Positions 44,280 through 57,400 of a stretch of 64,000 nucleotides of DNA are shown here, piece after piece. The notes beneath the pieces are model-generated. The model was not told the DNA's origin, made no database searches, and saw only the letters and a program-made list of their open reading frames with translations. Both the position numbers and the translations under genes were made by a program. The stretch is taken from NCBI GenBank assembly GCA_964036045.1, contig OZ038400.1, forward strand, positions 17,886,950-17,950,949, written 5' to 3'. The first letter of the stretch is position 1. Every line of letters starts with the position of its first letter. Source of the DNA: Eutreptiella sp. 'Long Island Sound 2002'. Lineage: Eukaryota; Euglenozoa; Euglenophyceae; Eutreptiales; Eutreptiaceae.

Positions 44280-44744
44280 CTGCCGAGGAACAGTGGGTAA
44301 AAAAATAGTAAAGTTCCGCAGAAAAGCAGAAGAAACTTCAAAAGCAGTGAAGACAAGGATGTCCGGCGTGACCACGCTCCACCAGACAAAAAGGAAGAGA
44401 CGACCATGTGAACCTTTGAACGACAGCGTTTTGCCTCCTGTGGCGTGCCGAGTGGAGTTTCCATGCTGTCAACCCCACAGGGGGGTGCTCACGCATGTGA
44501 TGGAGTTCGTTGGGCCTCAAACTGCACATCCAGGTCACAGGTGTCTAAGGATCATTCCACCCTCGGTAAAGGGGACAGAAATAGTTACCTCCACGCCTTA
44601 TTTATGGTCGGATGGTGTGGGATCATGCAGTTAGGGGACGTAATTCAGTTGTGTCGAACCCCAGAGGGCTGCCCAACATATGCGGCACGACATGCGTTGG
44701 CGATCAGGAGGAGAGAGAGTGTGAGAGAAGGAAGGAGACTGGTC

Positions 44745-45146
44745 TCAACTGTCCTTCTCCCACGTCAGTCCATAAAGACGAGCCACACAACAAGTGTCAT
44801 AGTGAGGATGCCCATCCTCCAGGTTGTCTAGGGAGGCGTGCGATACATTCAACAGGGAGGTGTCGACAATGATCCCCTCCGACCTGTTGTACTCCATCCA
44901 GTCATTGTTGATGTCATGCAGGAACACAGTGACATTGTGCCATTCAGGGTTCGCATAACCTCTGAATTGGATGCGCCCCCATGCTTCTCCACCCGGGAAA
45001 GGGCTTTTTCTGACAACGGGTCGTCCTCCTTGGACACCACGGTGCTGATGGTCCAAAACACCCTCACCCGTATAGCCCGCATTGTGGAGATCTGTCCTTT
45101 CAGAGTACCGATGTAGGGGCTCCACAATGCCATTCATTCTGGGCAT
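44745..45146 (-). pseudogene. C-terminal extension of the integrase region, unknown
   Basis: A 133-codon frame downstream of the integrase (WHNVTVFLHDINNDWMEYN). No chromodomain was recognised. It probably belongs to the same polyprotein after a frameshift or stop near 45180. Confidence 0.4.
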
Positions 45147-45200
45147 CTAGGGCTTCATTCTTCGAACGGCGAGAAGGACTTCTCGACCGTTGTAGTTGAC

Positions 45201-46127
45201 TCAGTAGCTGTTTGAGGACTGGCGACTCAGGACCTTACCGGGGCTTTGCCAAATCCTTCGGAGTTTGGGGTAGAGGTTCGGCTGGTCGGTACGGTTCCTA
45301 TTCCAGGCGTTGTCTCCAGGGGCATAACAATGGACAGGGCAATCTTTCAGGAGCTTCCTTTGCCACACCTCATGTGTAGCCTCAAGGGACTGGCGGGCAC
45401 CTTCTCGTTCATCATGAACTCTCTCAAAGAACCCTTCAGCATCTTCTTCTCCGTCTGCATCAGTAATTGGGGGAACATCCCCCAATCCAATTGGATCCCT
45501 ACCGAACACAACACGATGAGGTTTGTAGGGAGCCACAGGGCTCGGAAGGTCACTCAGACCCCAACAGGCCATTGGAAGGGCATCAACCCTGTTCTTCCCA
45601 CGCCAGAGGAGGTAAGCACGGAGGGCGTTCACAATAGACTGCACAGCCCGCTCCGCGCGCCCATTACTCTCCGGTCGGTGAATGATGGACTTCATCTTCT
45701 GAATGCTAGTCAGGTCCATCATGCCGTCCCACCATTTGGAGCGAATAATGCTCGCATCATTATCTGCGGAATTCTCCTTGGGAATCCCCATAAGGTAGGC
45801 GCAGTGCTCAAGATACAATTCAGCAGCCTTTTGTGAGGTGCATTGAAGCTTGGTGGTAGGGATAGCCATGATGTATCCCGTATGGCAACATACAGCAACC
45901 ATGGCGTAGTCTGCAGGCCCATTACTGGATGTTTTGACCTTGTTCGGGTCAACAAAGTCTATGCAGGTGGAGCTGAATTGGTAGGAAGGTACAGGATAGG
46001 GGATGCAAGAGTCGGCGTGTGGTCCATGGCGGGCGTTGGCACATGCAAAGACAGCATAGGTGTCCACAACCGTATTCAGGCGATTACGCTTGAATGCGGT
46101 TTCATTGTCCCCAACTTCTGGATCCAA
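45201..46127 (-). CDS. Integrase core (DDE) of the Ty3/gypsy element
   Basis: An open frame of 308 codons with the catalytic triad apparently intact: Asp in TCIDFVDP, Asp in SADNDAS, Glu in PESNGRAERAVQSI. A Cys pair before the core (FACANARHG, then SC) is what remains of the HHCC zinc region. Integrase inserts the cDNA copy into DNA. The frame is separated from its N-terminal zinc part (46175-46459) by a stop or frameshift. Confidence 0.8.
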   Translation of the reverse strand: MDPEVGDNETAFKRNRLNTVVDTYAVFACANARHGPHADSCIPYPVPSYQFSSTCIDFVDPNKVKTSSNGPADYAMVAVCCHTGYIMAIPTTKLQCTSQKAAELYLEHCAYLMGIPKENSADNDASIIRSKWWDGMMDLTSIQKMKSIIHRPESNGRAERAVQSIVNALRAYLLWRGKNRVDALPMACWGLSDLPSPVAPYKPHRVVFGRDPIGLGDVPPITDADGEEDAEGFFERVHDEREGARQSLEATHEVWQRKLLKDCPVHCYAPGDNAWNRNRTDQPNLYPKLRRIWQSPGKVLSRQSSNSY

Positions 46128-46174
46128 AAGCGTCTCTTGACGACTTCTAGGGTTTCCTCCTTCCGTGGATGGGC

Positions 46175-46459
46175 TCAGGCATGCATGGCCATGACAACCT
46201 TGTCAATCATGTCTTCAGGCACTACTTGTCGTCCATCACGGCAAATGTGACCATCTCCAATTTTCCACTGTGCCTTCCCTTTTGAGCGGTCGTACAACGG
46301 CCCAAGGGTTGCATCAGCCCGGTAGTGGAGTTTCCAGCTGTCGGATAGACTCTTCGACGCAGGGGGTGCCCGGCGGTGCGTGATGTTCTGCAACAGGGTC
46401 ACTAGGTCATATTGGTAGTCCCCGCGCTGCATTTGAGCATCGTCATCCACTTGATCCAA
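46175..46459 (-). pseudogene. RNase H-integrase linker and integrase N-terminal region
   Basis: A 94-codon frame with KIGDGHICRDGRQVVPEDM, the short segment that usually precedes the integrase zinc finger, ending at a stop just after MAMHA. Confidence 0.5.
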
Positions 46460-46598
46460 CTCGCTAACGCGCTCCTCATCACCAAGACTAGCGACTTATA
46501 GGCGCTTCACTCAAAGGGGCTGACACCCACAGGGTTCCAACGCAAGCCTGAAATCGGTCTCATCAAGGGTATCACCCGATTCAGAAGTTGTTGCGGTA

Positions 46599-47283
46599 CT
46601 AGAGCGTCCTGAGCGGCACCCGAACGCGCTCTGCAGCTTGCATGACCTTTGCTGTGGCCTTTTGGGCGCTGCACAGGGAACAGCTCTGGGTCATTGGCAG
46701 GCGAGAACCGCCAAGGAATCGCACTTGGTATTGAGGTTCGGCATTAATCCCCATGGCACTGATAAGAGCCTCATTGCGGGCTCTCTTGCGGTCTTCCAAT
46801 TCCACGACGCCTCGCAAATCCTGATCACTTCCCTGGAAGTTGGTGTCAGAGGCCAGCCCGGCGGGGTAATCCCGTCGGCTAAGGCCAGCAGCGACGTCGT
46901 TATCCTTGCCAGCCTTGTAATGCACGACCATGTTGTATCCGGAGAGGACTTCAGACCACCTCCCGCGTCGCCCGAGGGGTGCCCCCATGGTACAAAGTCC
47001 TTCCTTGTACCAGGAGGCAAGGGCCTTATCATCCGTGAAGACCGTAACCTTGCTGCCACTGAGTCCGCTCTTGAGCTTCAAGAGACCCATGGCCAGGGCA
47101 TAGGTTTCTTTCTCCATCATGGATCACCCTCGTTGGCCCGGCAAGATTGCCGCTTAGGTCGCACTTGACCGATCCTTCTAGTTTCTTGCCGACGAAGGCG
47201 CAAGGCACAAAGGTGCCATTGGGCAATTGTTGTTCCAACACGCGGACAATGGGATAGTCGGAGGCATCCACATGAATTGCCAA
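46599..47283 (-). pseudogene. RNase H domain of the Ty3/gypsy element, frameshifted
   Basis: The start (IHVDASDYPIVRVLEQQLPN, VPCAFVGKKLEG) is in one frame from 47283. The rest (MEKETYALAMGLLKL, VTVFTDDKALASW, YKAGKDNDVAAGLSR) is in another frame from 47120. The active-site Asp, Glu and Asp positions can be read across the shift. The last Asp position is Asn-Asp-Val in place of the usual Asn-x-x-Asp-x-Leu-Ser-Arg arrangement. Confidence 0.75.
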
Positions 47284-47356
47284 TTGCCCCGCATCGCTCG
47301 AAAAGTAGAGTGCGGTTTTCTCAAAGAGAGATTTTTTAACTGACTTGAACTCACTC

Positions 47357-48400
47357 TCATTTCCGGCGTCCAGGTGATGAATTTGCGCTCTCGGGGGACC
47401 TCGCGCTTGCCCTTGCCTTCAAACTGTCATATTTGCTTGGGAGGGCGTTCATGAGTGGGGCGGCAAGAGAGGCGTAATTGTGGATGTAAATGGCGTACCG
47501 ATTACAAATCTCCACGCAGCTTTTCATAGCCTTGGGGCTGGAGATCATCTCCTCATTCCAATCTCGGACGGCTTTTTCAGGCGCCGCGCTCCGCTTGCCC
47601 TCAATAAGGATGTGCCAGTGGTACTTTACCGGAGTGCAAAACAGGCACCTCAAGGGTTTGACCTGCAGGTGGCACTTCTCGAGGACTTGAAACTGCCTCT
47701 GGACGACCTAATAGTGCTCCTCTACGGCGTTAGAAACCAAAAGCTTGCCCTTGCCACTCTCAATGGGCTTGGTTCCAACGAGGATGTCGTCAATGTACAC
47801 ACGGATGGAATTAGGCACACCCTGCAGGCAGGACCGCAACATCCTCTGGTAGACTTGCGGGTCAACCTTCACTCCCATCGGGAGTACCCTCCAGTTGAAG
47901 GTCGGAAAGGGAGTGCAGAAGGCGGTGAGCGGCCATGAGGGGCATCTGATCGAAACGGTGATCAAGATCAAGGATGGTCCACAAATGATTGCCCTGCTGG
48001 TTCTGCAGCATGTCTTCAATTACAAGTAGTGGAAACTCATGCCCCTCATGGCATGCATTAGTACCTATAGTCGATGACGCATCTCCACTTGTTATTGGGT
48101 TTTTCGGGACTAGGAAGCCCCTAGCAACCCATGGGGACTCAGCAAGTTCAATGTATGCAGGGGAGTTGAATTCTTCAATCTAGTCCTTCATGGCTTGCTC
48201 CCTTAGGCGAACACCCCGGATCAGATTCTCGGCGACAGGCTTGCTCCGATCCTTGAGCGCGAAATGGCAATAACCATGGGGTCCGCGCTTATCGGCATTC
48301 TTGCGGGCAACGTCCCAATGGTTCTTTTCATACCTCAGGCTCGTATCCTTGAATTCGTCCGAAATTTTCTGACGGGTAAATCTTGGTCCGGTTCGATCAC
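47357..48400 (-). pseudogene. Reverse transcriptase of the Ty3/gypsy element, stop and frameshifts
   Basis: Fingers start near 48330 (CHFALKDRSKPVAENLI), followed by a TAG at 48180-48182 and SPWVARGFLVPKN. KWRCVIDYR appears only in a neighbouring frame, so there is a frameshift near 48090. EFPLLVIEDML and LDHRFDQMPL follow. The palm frame (47708-48019) has FNWRVLPMGVKVDPQVYQRM and the catalytic VYIDDILVG (Asp pair at about 47786-47794). The connection region (47357-47653, IHNYASLAAPLMNAL) is in another frame. The copy cannot encode a full enzyme. Confidence 0.85.
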
Positions 48401-49588
48401 CGACCGAATGCTTCGAGTCCCGTGTCAGAACACTTATGGTGGGGGCGTGTGGTATCTGTAAACCGTGAGGTTTCGGGCATTAAGGGATCCTCCATCCACT
48501 GTCAGAACTTCGCTTCCTTTGTCGCACGTTCGCAGCCCTTCCGCACAGTGAACCACTTTCGGTGGGTGAAGATGACGATGTGGGGGTTGTCTTGGCCAAC
48601 ACAACCCTTACTGTCAGGAACAGGGGTCAACAGGTTGTCGGGGGCTCTGTTGGGGATGACCCCTAGGTCATCAGCAGTATGCAGGCTCTCCATACCGAAA
48701 GCACACATGGCCGCCAGACTGGCCCAGCGTTCCGCTTGGTCTGACTCCAACTCTCGACGACCTCTGGACTCCTCCCACCGGAGGGAATCTCGTTGGCCTT
48801 CTTCCGGGTTGGCCTCCTCCTCAAGGGACCGGACATATGCCTCCCAGTTGTTGCGGGGTGTGCCAATGGGCATTCTGCCATGCCGAGCATTCAGGTTGGC
48901 AACTTCGGAACTCTTTCGCAGGTTACAGCCAGGCATCAAGAACACGTTGCAGCAGTTCAAGGGTTGATACGCTGCCCTCTCAACTTCTTTCCTTCTTCGC
49001 CTCTTGGCGGCCAAAATCTTTCCCCTCTTCTTCTTTACCCCCATATCAGTACCACCCGTCAACTTTACCGGCAACCGCCGATATCGGTCCTCCGATGTCT
49101 AGTACTCATCCCCAGGCAAAGCCGCGATCTCCGGATACCACTTAGGACTAAGCCGGAATTCGCTCTTCCCGATGGCTCGCCTCGTGGCCCGTTGGTGGCT
49201 GCCGGGAGTCTTGAGAGACGTCCTAGACGGGGGGAATAGACCCCTTTTCTGCACCCACAATGGAGAGAGCCGCAGTTGCTTCCTCTAGTTTCGGGGACGC
49301 CACGGTGGCAATCCCTCGGGCCTCGGGCGTGGCCTAGCCAGCAATCTTCGGGTTCTGCACTTGATCAGCGGCTTGTCTGTGGCCGACCGGTGCTTCACGG
49401 TAGCCAAAGCCTCCCACAAAATTATCAGCGGGATCAAAACCGACGATGCCTTCGTCTCCGGATCCATCCTCCAACTTCAAATCACCAATTGAAATGGTAT
49501 CATCAGGCGACGGGAACTTCTGTTCCCTTTGGTCCAGTCCACCATAGTTTCATTCGGACTTAGTTGGACCCGGCTGATCCATGGAGGA
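48401..49588 (-). pseudogene. Unidentified part of the Ty3/gypsy element
   Basis: Frame 48502-49074 is charged (KKKRGKILAAKRRRRKEVER), with no motif recognised. It lies between gag-side sequence and RT, where a protease would be expected. Confidence 0.35.
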
Positions 49589-50679
49589 TCACAATCCGGC
49601 AATCGCCATCCGGCAAATCGCCAGGTCATGGTTGGCTGGACGTGCCTTGTGGGGATCAGGATTGTCCTCACGGCTTGGTTGCTTCAGGACAGCATCCAAC
49701 AAAGCCTCTTGAGCCATGGTCAGGGGAAAGGGTTCGTAGTGCCGGCGGCCACAGAAACATCCTACAACCGGTGTCCACTCCTTCGGTAGCCCAGGCTGAC
49801 GTGATTGCGTCGCAGGCAGGCAATAACCCCAATAGGTAACCATGGCGGTCATGGTGGACCACGGTTCAGTTAGGGAAGGAGGTTGGGCAGGTTCTTGATC
49901 TGTGTTGGTCGTTTCGGCAATAATGGCGACGATCTTTTCAGCCCAATGCAAGTGATTGATACCCGCATTGGGTCGTCGCAAGGGTATAGACCACCCTTTG
50001 GGTGGGTTTTGGAGACGGATATCCTCCAAATGGACTCTACGGCTGCCGGAGGGAGAGGATAACTTCCTCGTCCCTTCCGAACGAGGTGGCTCCGAGGTAA
50101 TGATCCGTCGTGGGCTCTCCTCCACCTCAGGTTCCTCCTTTGGCTCGATGGTTCCCCTTTCAACGTAGGGGTTCCACAGCATCTCCTCAAATTGCCAACT
50201 TGTGGACGCCGTGCAGGATGGCCAATCCAGATTCGTGGAGGAAGTGGTCACTTCCGGTCCAATAGCCGCGAGGTAGATCATCACCTCCGTGGAACGAGCC
50301 ATCAAGGGTCCTTTAGGGCCTTTAACTGCAATGAGAGCTTGTACTGTGACGAACCAAGCTCCTGCCTTGAGCTTTTCCTTGCCCACACCGACTAGGTGCC
50401 ACTGCCGGTCCACTTTCGCCGTCATATAGCGGGGAAGGACCTCCAAACCAAGTTTCCCAAGGCACTCAGAACCGAGTCAATGACCGAATCCACCTTCATT
50501 CTGTCAGGTTGGTGCCCTTCGAGGGGAAAATACCTGGCCTCCAACACAATACCGCGCATGGACCCACGCTCCTCCCTCAATGGCTGGGGCTCTCGGAGCA
50601 CCTCCGGCTCCGACCCCACAACGTCCACCCTCCACTCCTGGGCACCGGCCAACGCGGCCAACACATTCACTTGGCACAC
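49589..50679 (-). pseudogene. Gag-pol spacer of the Ty3/gypsy element, protease not recognised
   Basis: Frame 49589-50446 (285 codons) and 50422-50679 overlap by a frameshift. A segment reading VDSVIDSVLSALGN at the end of the latter is where a retropepsin Asp-Ser/Thr-Gly could have been, but the signature is not intact, so a protease is not called. Confidence 0.35.
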
Positions 50680-50811
50680 GGGCCAAAGCCGGCTTGGCTG
50701 CGGCGGCGGCTTGCCCTTGTGCCTCCGCCGGTGCCTTCACTTGCCCTTCCCTACCCCCTTCTTAGGCTGGGCTCTGGGCTTCCCCTTGGGGCAGAGGTTG
50801 GAGTGTCACTC

Positions 50812-51366
50812 CTAACACTCCGCCGGCGTGTGGTACCAACTACCACCGCCATGGCAAGCCTTGTCCAGCTTACCCTTCGTCTTCATTCTGTTCGTCTTCT
50901 CCTCCTTCTTAGACCTGAGGTCAGGATACTTCTGGTATGAAGCATTCTCCTGAAGGCCCTCGTATCCGTAGTAGGTACACTTCGCCCCCCTGGGGTCGAC
51001 TTTCTGACCACATGCGTTGACCTCGATTTCCTCAGGCAGGTCTTCCAAAATCTCATTAACACTCTCCGAGGCGTCTAAGTTCTCCGAACTCGGCTCTCGT
51101 TCCTGAACCTCAGGTCTTGCTTGCTCACGTTCTCTCACCAGCTCTCTCACGTTGGTCCGCCCACCCCGCTTTCTTTGTCTGTTTTGGTATTTCTCGACAT
51201 TCCCGTCCTGCAGCATTTGAACGAACCCGTACAGAAACTGCCTGGGGTAGTCCCACTTCCTCCCCGTCTTGGTGGACTCCCGGATAAACTTCTTCACGAT
51301 GCTTCTCAAGGGAGTCCATGAACAAATTGGTCGCCCTGGTGTGGGTAACTCCTCCTTCACTCTCAT
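50812..51366 (-). CDS. Gag-like protein with decayed zinc knuckles
   Basis: An open frame of 184 codons. Helical N-terminal part (KFIRESTKTGRKWDYPRQF), acidic middle (ENLDASESVNEILEDLPEE), then KCTYYGYEGLQENASYQKY. The spacing suggests a CCHC knuckle with Cys and His positions replaced (Tyr where Cys is expected). A second Cys/His-rich end is ACHGGGSWYHTPAEC. Gag binds RNA and forms the particle; the start is close to the satellite junction and the N-terminal capsid region may be lost. Confidence 0.55.
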   Translation of the reverse strand: MRVKEELPTPGRPICSWTPLRSIVKKFIRESTKTGRKWDYPRQFLYGFVQMLQDGNVEKYQNRQRKRGGRTNVRELVREREQARPEVQEREPSSENLDASESVNEILEDLPEEIEVNACGQKVDPRGAKCTYYGYEGLQENASYQKYPDLRSKKEEKTNRMKTKGKLDKACHGGGSWYHTPAEC

Positions 51367-51423
51367 TGCTCAATAGAGGAATTCGTCCATGTGGTGCGAG
51401 GGCGGATGAGGTGACATTCTCCA

Positions 51424-54400
51424 CTAGCTGGATTTGCCCAAATTTGGACCGGTCGCCTGGATTTGCCCAAATTGGGACCGGTCGCCTGCATTTGCCCAAA
51501 TTTGAACCGGTCGCCTAGATTTGCCAAATTGGGACCGGTCGCCTGGATTTGCCCACATTGGGACCGCTCGCCTGGATTTGCCCAAATTGGGACCGGTCGC
51601 CTGGATTTGCCCGAATTGGGACCGGTCGCCTGGATTTGCCCAAATTGGGACCGGTCGCCTCGATTTCCCCAAATTTGGAGCGGTCGCGTGGATTTGCCCA
51701 AATTGGGACCGGTCGCCTGGATTTGCCCAAATTTGGACCAGTCGCCTGGATTTGCCCAAATTGGGACCGGTCGCGTGGATTTGCCCAAATTGGGACCGGT
51801 CGCCTGGATTTGCCCAAATTGGGACCGGTCGCCTGGATTTGCCCAAATTTGGAGCGGTCGCCTAGATTTTCCCGAATTGGGACCGGTCGCCCGGATTTGC
51901 CCAAATTTTTACGAGTCGCCCGGATTTGCCCAAATTGGGACCGGTCGCCTAGTTTTGCCCAAATCGGGACCGGACGCCTGGATTTGCCCAAATTGGGACC
52001 GGCCGCGTGGATTTGCCCAAATTTGGAGCGGTCGCCTAGATTTGCCCAAATTGGGACCGGTTGCATGGATTTGCCCAAATTGGGACCGGTCGCCTGGATT
52101 TGCCCAAATTGGGACCGGTCGCTTGGATTTGCCCAAATTTGGAGCGGTCGCCTGGATTTGCCCAAATTGGGACCGGTCGCCCGGATTTGCCCAAATTGGG
52201 ACGAGTCGCCTGGATTTGCCCAAATTGGGACCGCTCGCCTGGATTTGCCCACATTGGGACCGGTTGCTTGGATTTGCCCAAATTGGGACCGCTCGCATGG
52301 ATTTGCCCGAATTGGGATCGCATGCCTGGATTTGCCCAAATTGGAACCGGTCGCCTGGATTTGCCCAAACTGGGACCGGTCGCCCGGATTTGCCCAAATT
52401 TGGACCGGTCGCCCGTATTTGCCCGAATTGGGACCGGTCGCCTGGATTTGCCCAAATTGGGACCGGTCGCCTGGATTTGCCCAAATTGAGACCGGTCACC
52501 CGGATTTGCCGGATTCGGGACCGGTCGCCCCGATTTGCCCAAACTGGGACCGGTCGCCTGGATTTGCCCCAATTGGGACCGGTCGCCTGGATTTGCCCAA
52601 ATTTGGAGCGGTCGCGTGGATTTGCCCAAATAGGGACCGGTCGCCTGGATTTGCCCAAATTTGGACCGGTCGCCTGGATTTGCCCAAATTGGTACCGGTC
52701 GCCTGGATTTGCCCTAATTTGGACCGGTTGCCTGGATTTGCCCAAATTGGGACCGGTCGCCTGGATTTGCCCAAATTGGGACCGGTCGCCCGGATTTGCC
52801 CAAATTTGTACGAGTCGCCTGGATTTGCCCACATTGGGACCGGTCGCCTGGTTTTGCCCAAATTGGGACCGGTCGCCTTGATTTGCCCAAATTCGGACCG
52901 GCCACGTGGATTTGCCCGAATCGGAACCGGTCGCCTAGATTTGCCCAAATTGGGACCGGTCGCCTGGATTTGCCCAAATTGGGACCGGTCGCCTGCATTT
53001 GCCCAAATTGGGACTGGTCGCCTGGATTTGCCCAAATTGGGACCGGTCGCCTTGATTTGCCCCAATTGGGACCGGTCGCCTGGATTTGCCCAAATTGAGA
53101 CCGGTCACCCGGATTTGCCGGATTCGGGACCGGTCGCCCCGATTTGCCCTAATTGGGACCGGTCGCGTGGATTTGCCCAAATAGGGACCGGTCGCCTGGA
53201 TTTGCCCAAATTGGGACCGGTCGCCTGGATTTCCCCAAATTTGGAGCGGTCGCCTAGATTTGCCCAAATTGGGACCGGTCGCCTGGATTTGCCCAAATTT
53301 GTACGAGTCGCCTGGATTTGCCCAAATTGGGACCGGTCGCCTGGATTTGCCCAAATTGGGATCGCATGCGTGAATTTGCCCAAATTGGGACCGGTCGCCT
53401 GGATTTGCCCAAATTGGGACCGGCCGCGTGGATTTGCCCAAATTTGGAGCGGTCGCCTAGATTTGCCCAAATTGGGACCGGTCGCATGGATTTGCCCAAA
53501 TTGCGACCGGTCGCCTGGATTTGCCCAAATTGGGACCGGTCGCCTGGATTTGCCCAAATTGGGATCGCATGCCTGGATTTGCCCAAATTGGGACCGGTCG
53601 CCCGGATTTGCCCAAATTGGGACGAGTCGCCTGGATTTGCCCAAATGGGGACCGGTCGCCTGGTTTTGCCCAAATTGGGACCGGTTGCTTGGATTTGCCC
53701 AAATTGGGACCGCTCGCATGGATTTGCCCAAATTGGGATCGCATGCCTGGATTTGCCCAAATTGGGACCGGTCGCCCGGATTTGCCCAAATTTGGACCGG
53801 TCGCCCGGATTTGCCCAAATAGGGACCGGTCGCCTGGATTTGCCCAAATTGGGACCGGTCGCCTGGATTTGCCCAAATTTGGACCGGTCGCCTGGATTTG
53901 CCCAAATTGGGACCGGTCGCCCGGATTTGCGCAAATTTGTACCAGTCGCCTGGATTTGCCCAAATGGGGACCGGTCGCCTTGTTTTGCCCAAATTGGGAC
54001 CGGTCGCCTGGATTTGCCCACTTTGGGACCGGTCGCCTGGATTCGCCCAAATTGGGACCGGTCGCCTGGATTTGCCCAAATACGGACCGGTCGCCTGGAT
54101 TTGCCCAAATTGGGACCGGTCGCCCGGTTTTGCCCAAATTTGGAACGGTCGCCTACATTTGCCCACATTGGGACCGGTCGCCTGGATTTGCCCAAACTGG
54201 GACCGGTCGCCTGGATTTGCCCAAATTGGGACCGGTCGCCTGGATTTGCCCAAATTGGGATCGCATGCCTGGATTTGCCCAAATTGGGACCGGTCGCCTG
54301 GATTTGCCCAAATAGGGACGGGTCTCCCGGATTTGCCTAAATTGGGACCGGTCGCCCAGATTTGCCCAAATTGGGACCGGTCGCCCTAATTTGCCCAAAT

Positions 54401-57400
54401 TGGGAACGGTCGCATGGATTTGCCTAAATTGGGACCGGTAGCTTGGATTTGCCCAAATTGGGACCGGTCGCCTGGATTTGCCCAAATTGGGACCGGTCGC
54501 TTGGATTTGCCCAAATTGGGACCGGTCGCCTGGATTTGCCCAAATTGGGACCGGTAGCTTGGATTTGCCCAAATTGGGAGAGGTCGCCTGGATTTGCCCA
54601 AATTGGGACCGGTCGCCTGGATTTGCCCAAATTGGGACCGGTCGCCTGGATTTGCCGAATTGGGACCGGTCGCCTAGATTTGCCCAAATTGGGACCGGTC
54701 GCCTGGATTTGCCCAAATTGGGACCGGTCGCCTGGATTTGCCCAAATTGGGACCGGTCGCGTGGATTTGCCCGAATTAGGACCGGTCGCTTGGATTTGCC
54801 CAAATTGGGACTGGTCGCCTGGATTTGCCCAAATTGGGACCGGTCGCCTTGATTTGCCCCAATTGGGACTGGTCGCCTGGATTTGGCCAAATTGGGACCG
54901 GTCACCCGGATTTGCCGGATTCGGGACCGCTCGCCTGGATTTGCCCAAATTGGGACCGGTCGCGTGGATTTGCCCAAATAGGGACCGGTCGCCTGGATTT
55001 GCCCAAATTGGGACCGGTCGCCTGGATTTGCCCAAATTTGGAGCGGTCGCCTAGATTTTCCCAAATTGGGACCGGTCGCCCGGATTTGCCCAAATTTTTA
55101 CGAGTCGCCCGGATTTGCCCAAATTGGGACCGGTCGCCTAGTTTTGCCCAAATCGGGACCGGACGCCTGGATTTGCCCAAATTGGGACCGGCCGCGTGGA
55201 TTTGCCCAAATTTGGAGCGGTCGCCTAGATTTGCCCAAATTGGGACCGGTTGCATGGATTTGCCCAAATTGGGACCGGTCGCCTGGATTTGCCCAAATTG
55301 GGACCGGTCGCTTGGATTTGCCCAAATTTGGAGCGGTCGCCTGGATTTGCCCAAATTGGGACCGGTCGCCCGGATTTGCCCAAATTGGGACGAGTCGCCT
55401 GGATTTGCCCAAATTGGGACCGCTCGCCTGGATTTGCCCACATTGGGACCGGTTGCTTGGATTTGCCCAAATTGGGACCGCTCGCATGGATTTGCCCAAA
55501 TTGGGATCGCATGCCTGGATTTGCCCAAATTGGAACCGGTCGCCTGGATTTGCCCAAACTGGGACCGGTCGCCCGGATTTGCCCAAATTTGGACCGGTCG
55601 CCCGTATTTGCCCGAATTGGGACCGGTCGCCTGGATTTGCCCAAATTGGGACCGGTCGCCTGGATTTGCCCAAATTTGGACCGGTCGCCTCGATTTGCCC
55701 AAATTGGGACCGGTCGCCCGGATTTGCCCAAATTTCGACCGGTCGCCTGGATTTGCCCAAATGGGGACCGGTCGCCTACATTTGCCCACATTGGGACCGG
55801 TCGCCTGGATTTGCCCACATTGGGACCGGTCGCCTGGATTTGCCCAAATTGGGACCGGTCGCCTGGATTTGCCCAAATTGGGAACGGTCGCCTACATTTG
55901 CCCACATTGGGACCGGTCGCCTGGATTTGCCCACATTGGGACCGGTCGCCTGGATTTGCCCAAATTGGGACCGGTCGCCTGCATTTGCCCAAATTGGGAC
56001 TGGTCGCCTGGATTTGCCCAAATTTGGACCGGTCGCCTGGATTTGCCCAAATTGGGACCGGTCGCCTGGATTTGCCCAAATTGAGACCGGTCGCCTGGAT
56101 TTGCCCAAATTTGGACCGGTCGCCTGGATTTGCCCAAATTGGGACCGGCCGCGTGGATTTGCCCGAATGGGGACCGGTCGCCCCGATTTGCCCAAATTGG
56201 GACCGGTCGCCCGGATTTGCCCAAATTGGGACCGGTCGCCTGGATTTGCCCAAATTTGGACCGGTCGCCTGGATTTGCCCAAATTTGGAGCGGTCGTCTA
56301 GATTTGCCCAAATTGGGGACGGTCGCACGGATTTGCCCAAATTGGGACGTGTCGCCTGGATTTGCCCAAATGGGGACCGGTCGCCTGGTTTTGCTGAAAT
56401 TGGGGCCGCTCGCATGGATTTGCCCCAATTGGGATCGCATGCCTGGATTTGCCCAAATTGGGACCGGTCGCTTGGATTTGCCCAAATAGGGACGGGTCGC
56501 CCGGATTTGCCCAAATTTGGACCGGTCGCCCGGATTTGCCCAAATTGGGACCGGTCGCCTGGATTTGCCCAAATTGGGACCGGTCGCCTGGATTTGCCCG
56601 AATTGGGACCGGTAGCTTGCATTTGCCCTAATTGGGACCGGTCGCCTGGATTTGCCCAAATTGGGACCGGTCGCTTGGATTTGCCCAAATTGGCACCAGT
56701 CGCCTGGATTTGCCGAACTGGGACCGGTCGCCTGGATTTGCCCAAATTGGGACCGGTCGCCTGGATTTGCCCAAATTGGGACCGGTCGCCTGGTTTTGCC
56801 CAAATTGGGACCGGTCGCCTGGATTTGCCCAAATTAGGACCGGTCGCCTAGATTTGCCCAAATTGGGACGCGTCGCCTGGATTTGCCCAAATTGGGACCG
56901 GTCGCCTGGATTTGCCCAAATTGGGACCGGTCGCCTGGATTTGCCCAAATTAGGACCGGTCGCCTAGATTTGCCCAAATTGGGACGCGTCGCCTGGATTT
57001 GCCCAAACTGGGACCGGTCGCCTGGATTTGCCCACATGGGGACCGGCCGCATGGATTTGCCCAAATTGGGACCGGTCGCGTGAAATTGTCCAAATTGGGA
57101 TTGGTCGCGTGGATTTGCCCAAATTTGGACCGGTAGCCTGGATTTGCCCAAATTGGGACCGCTCGCCTGGATTTGCCCAAATTGGGACCGGTCGCATGGA
57201 TTTGCCCAAATTGGGACCGGTCGCCTGCATGTGCGCACATTGGGACCGGTCGCCTGGATTTGCCCAAATTGGGATCGGTCGCCTGGATTTGCCCAAATTG
57301 GGACCGGTCGCCCGGATTTGCCCAAATTAGGACCGCTCGCCTGGTTTTGCCCAAATTGGGACCGGTCGCCTGGATTTGCCCAAATTGGGACCTGTAGCTT

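Larger units (their letters stand above)
44745..51366 (-). mobile_element. Decayed Ty3/gypsy-type retrotransposon
   Basis: Read on the minus strand the order is gag-like, spacer, reverse transcriptase, RNase H, integrase zinc region, integrase core. RT and RNase H before integrase is the Ty3/gypsy order. Several frameshifts and stops interrupt it. No LTR pair was seen; the gag end directly abuts the satellite at 51424, so the 5' LTR may have been lost to, or replaced by, the array. Confidence 0.85.
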
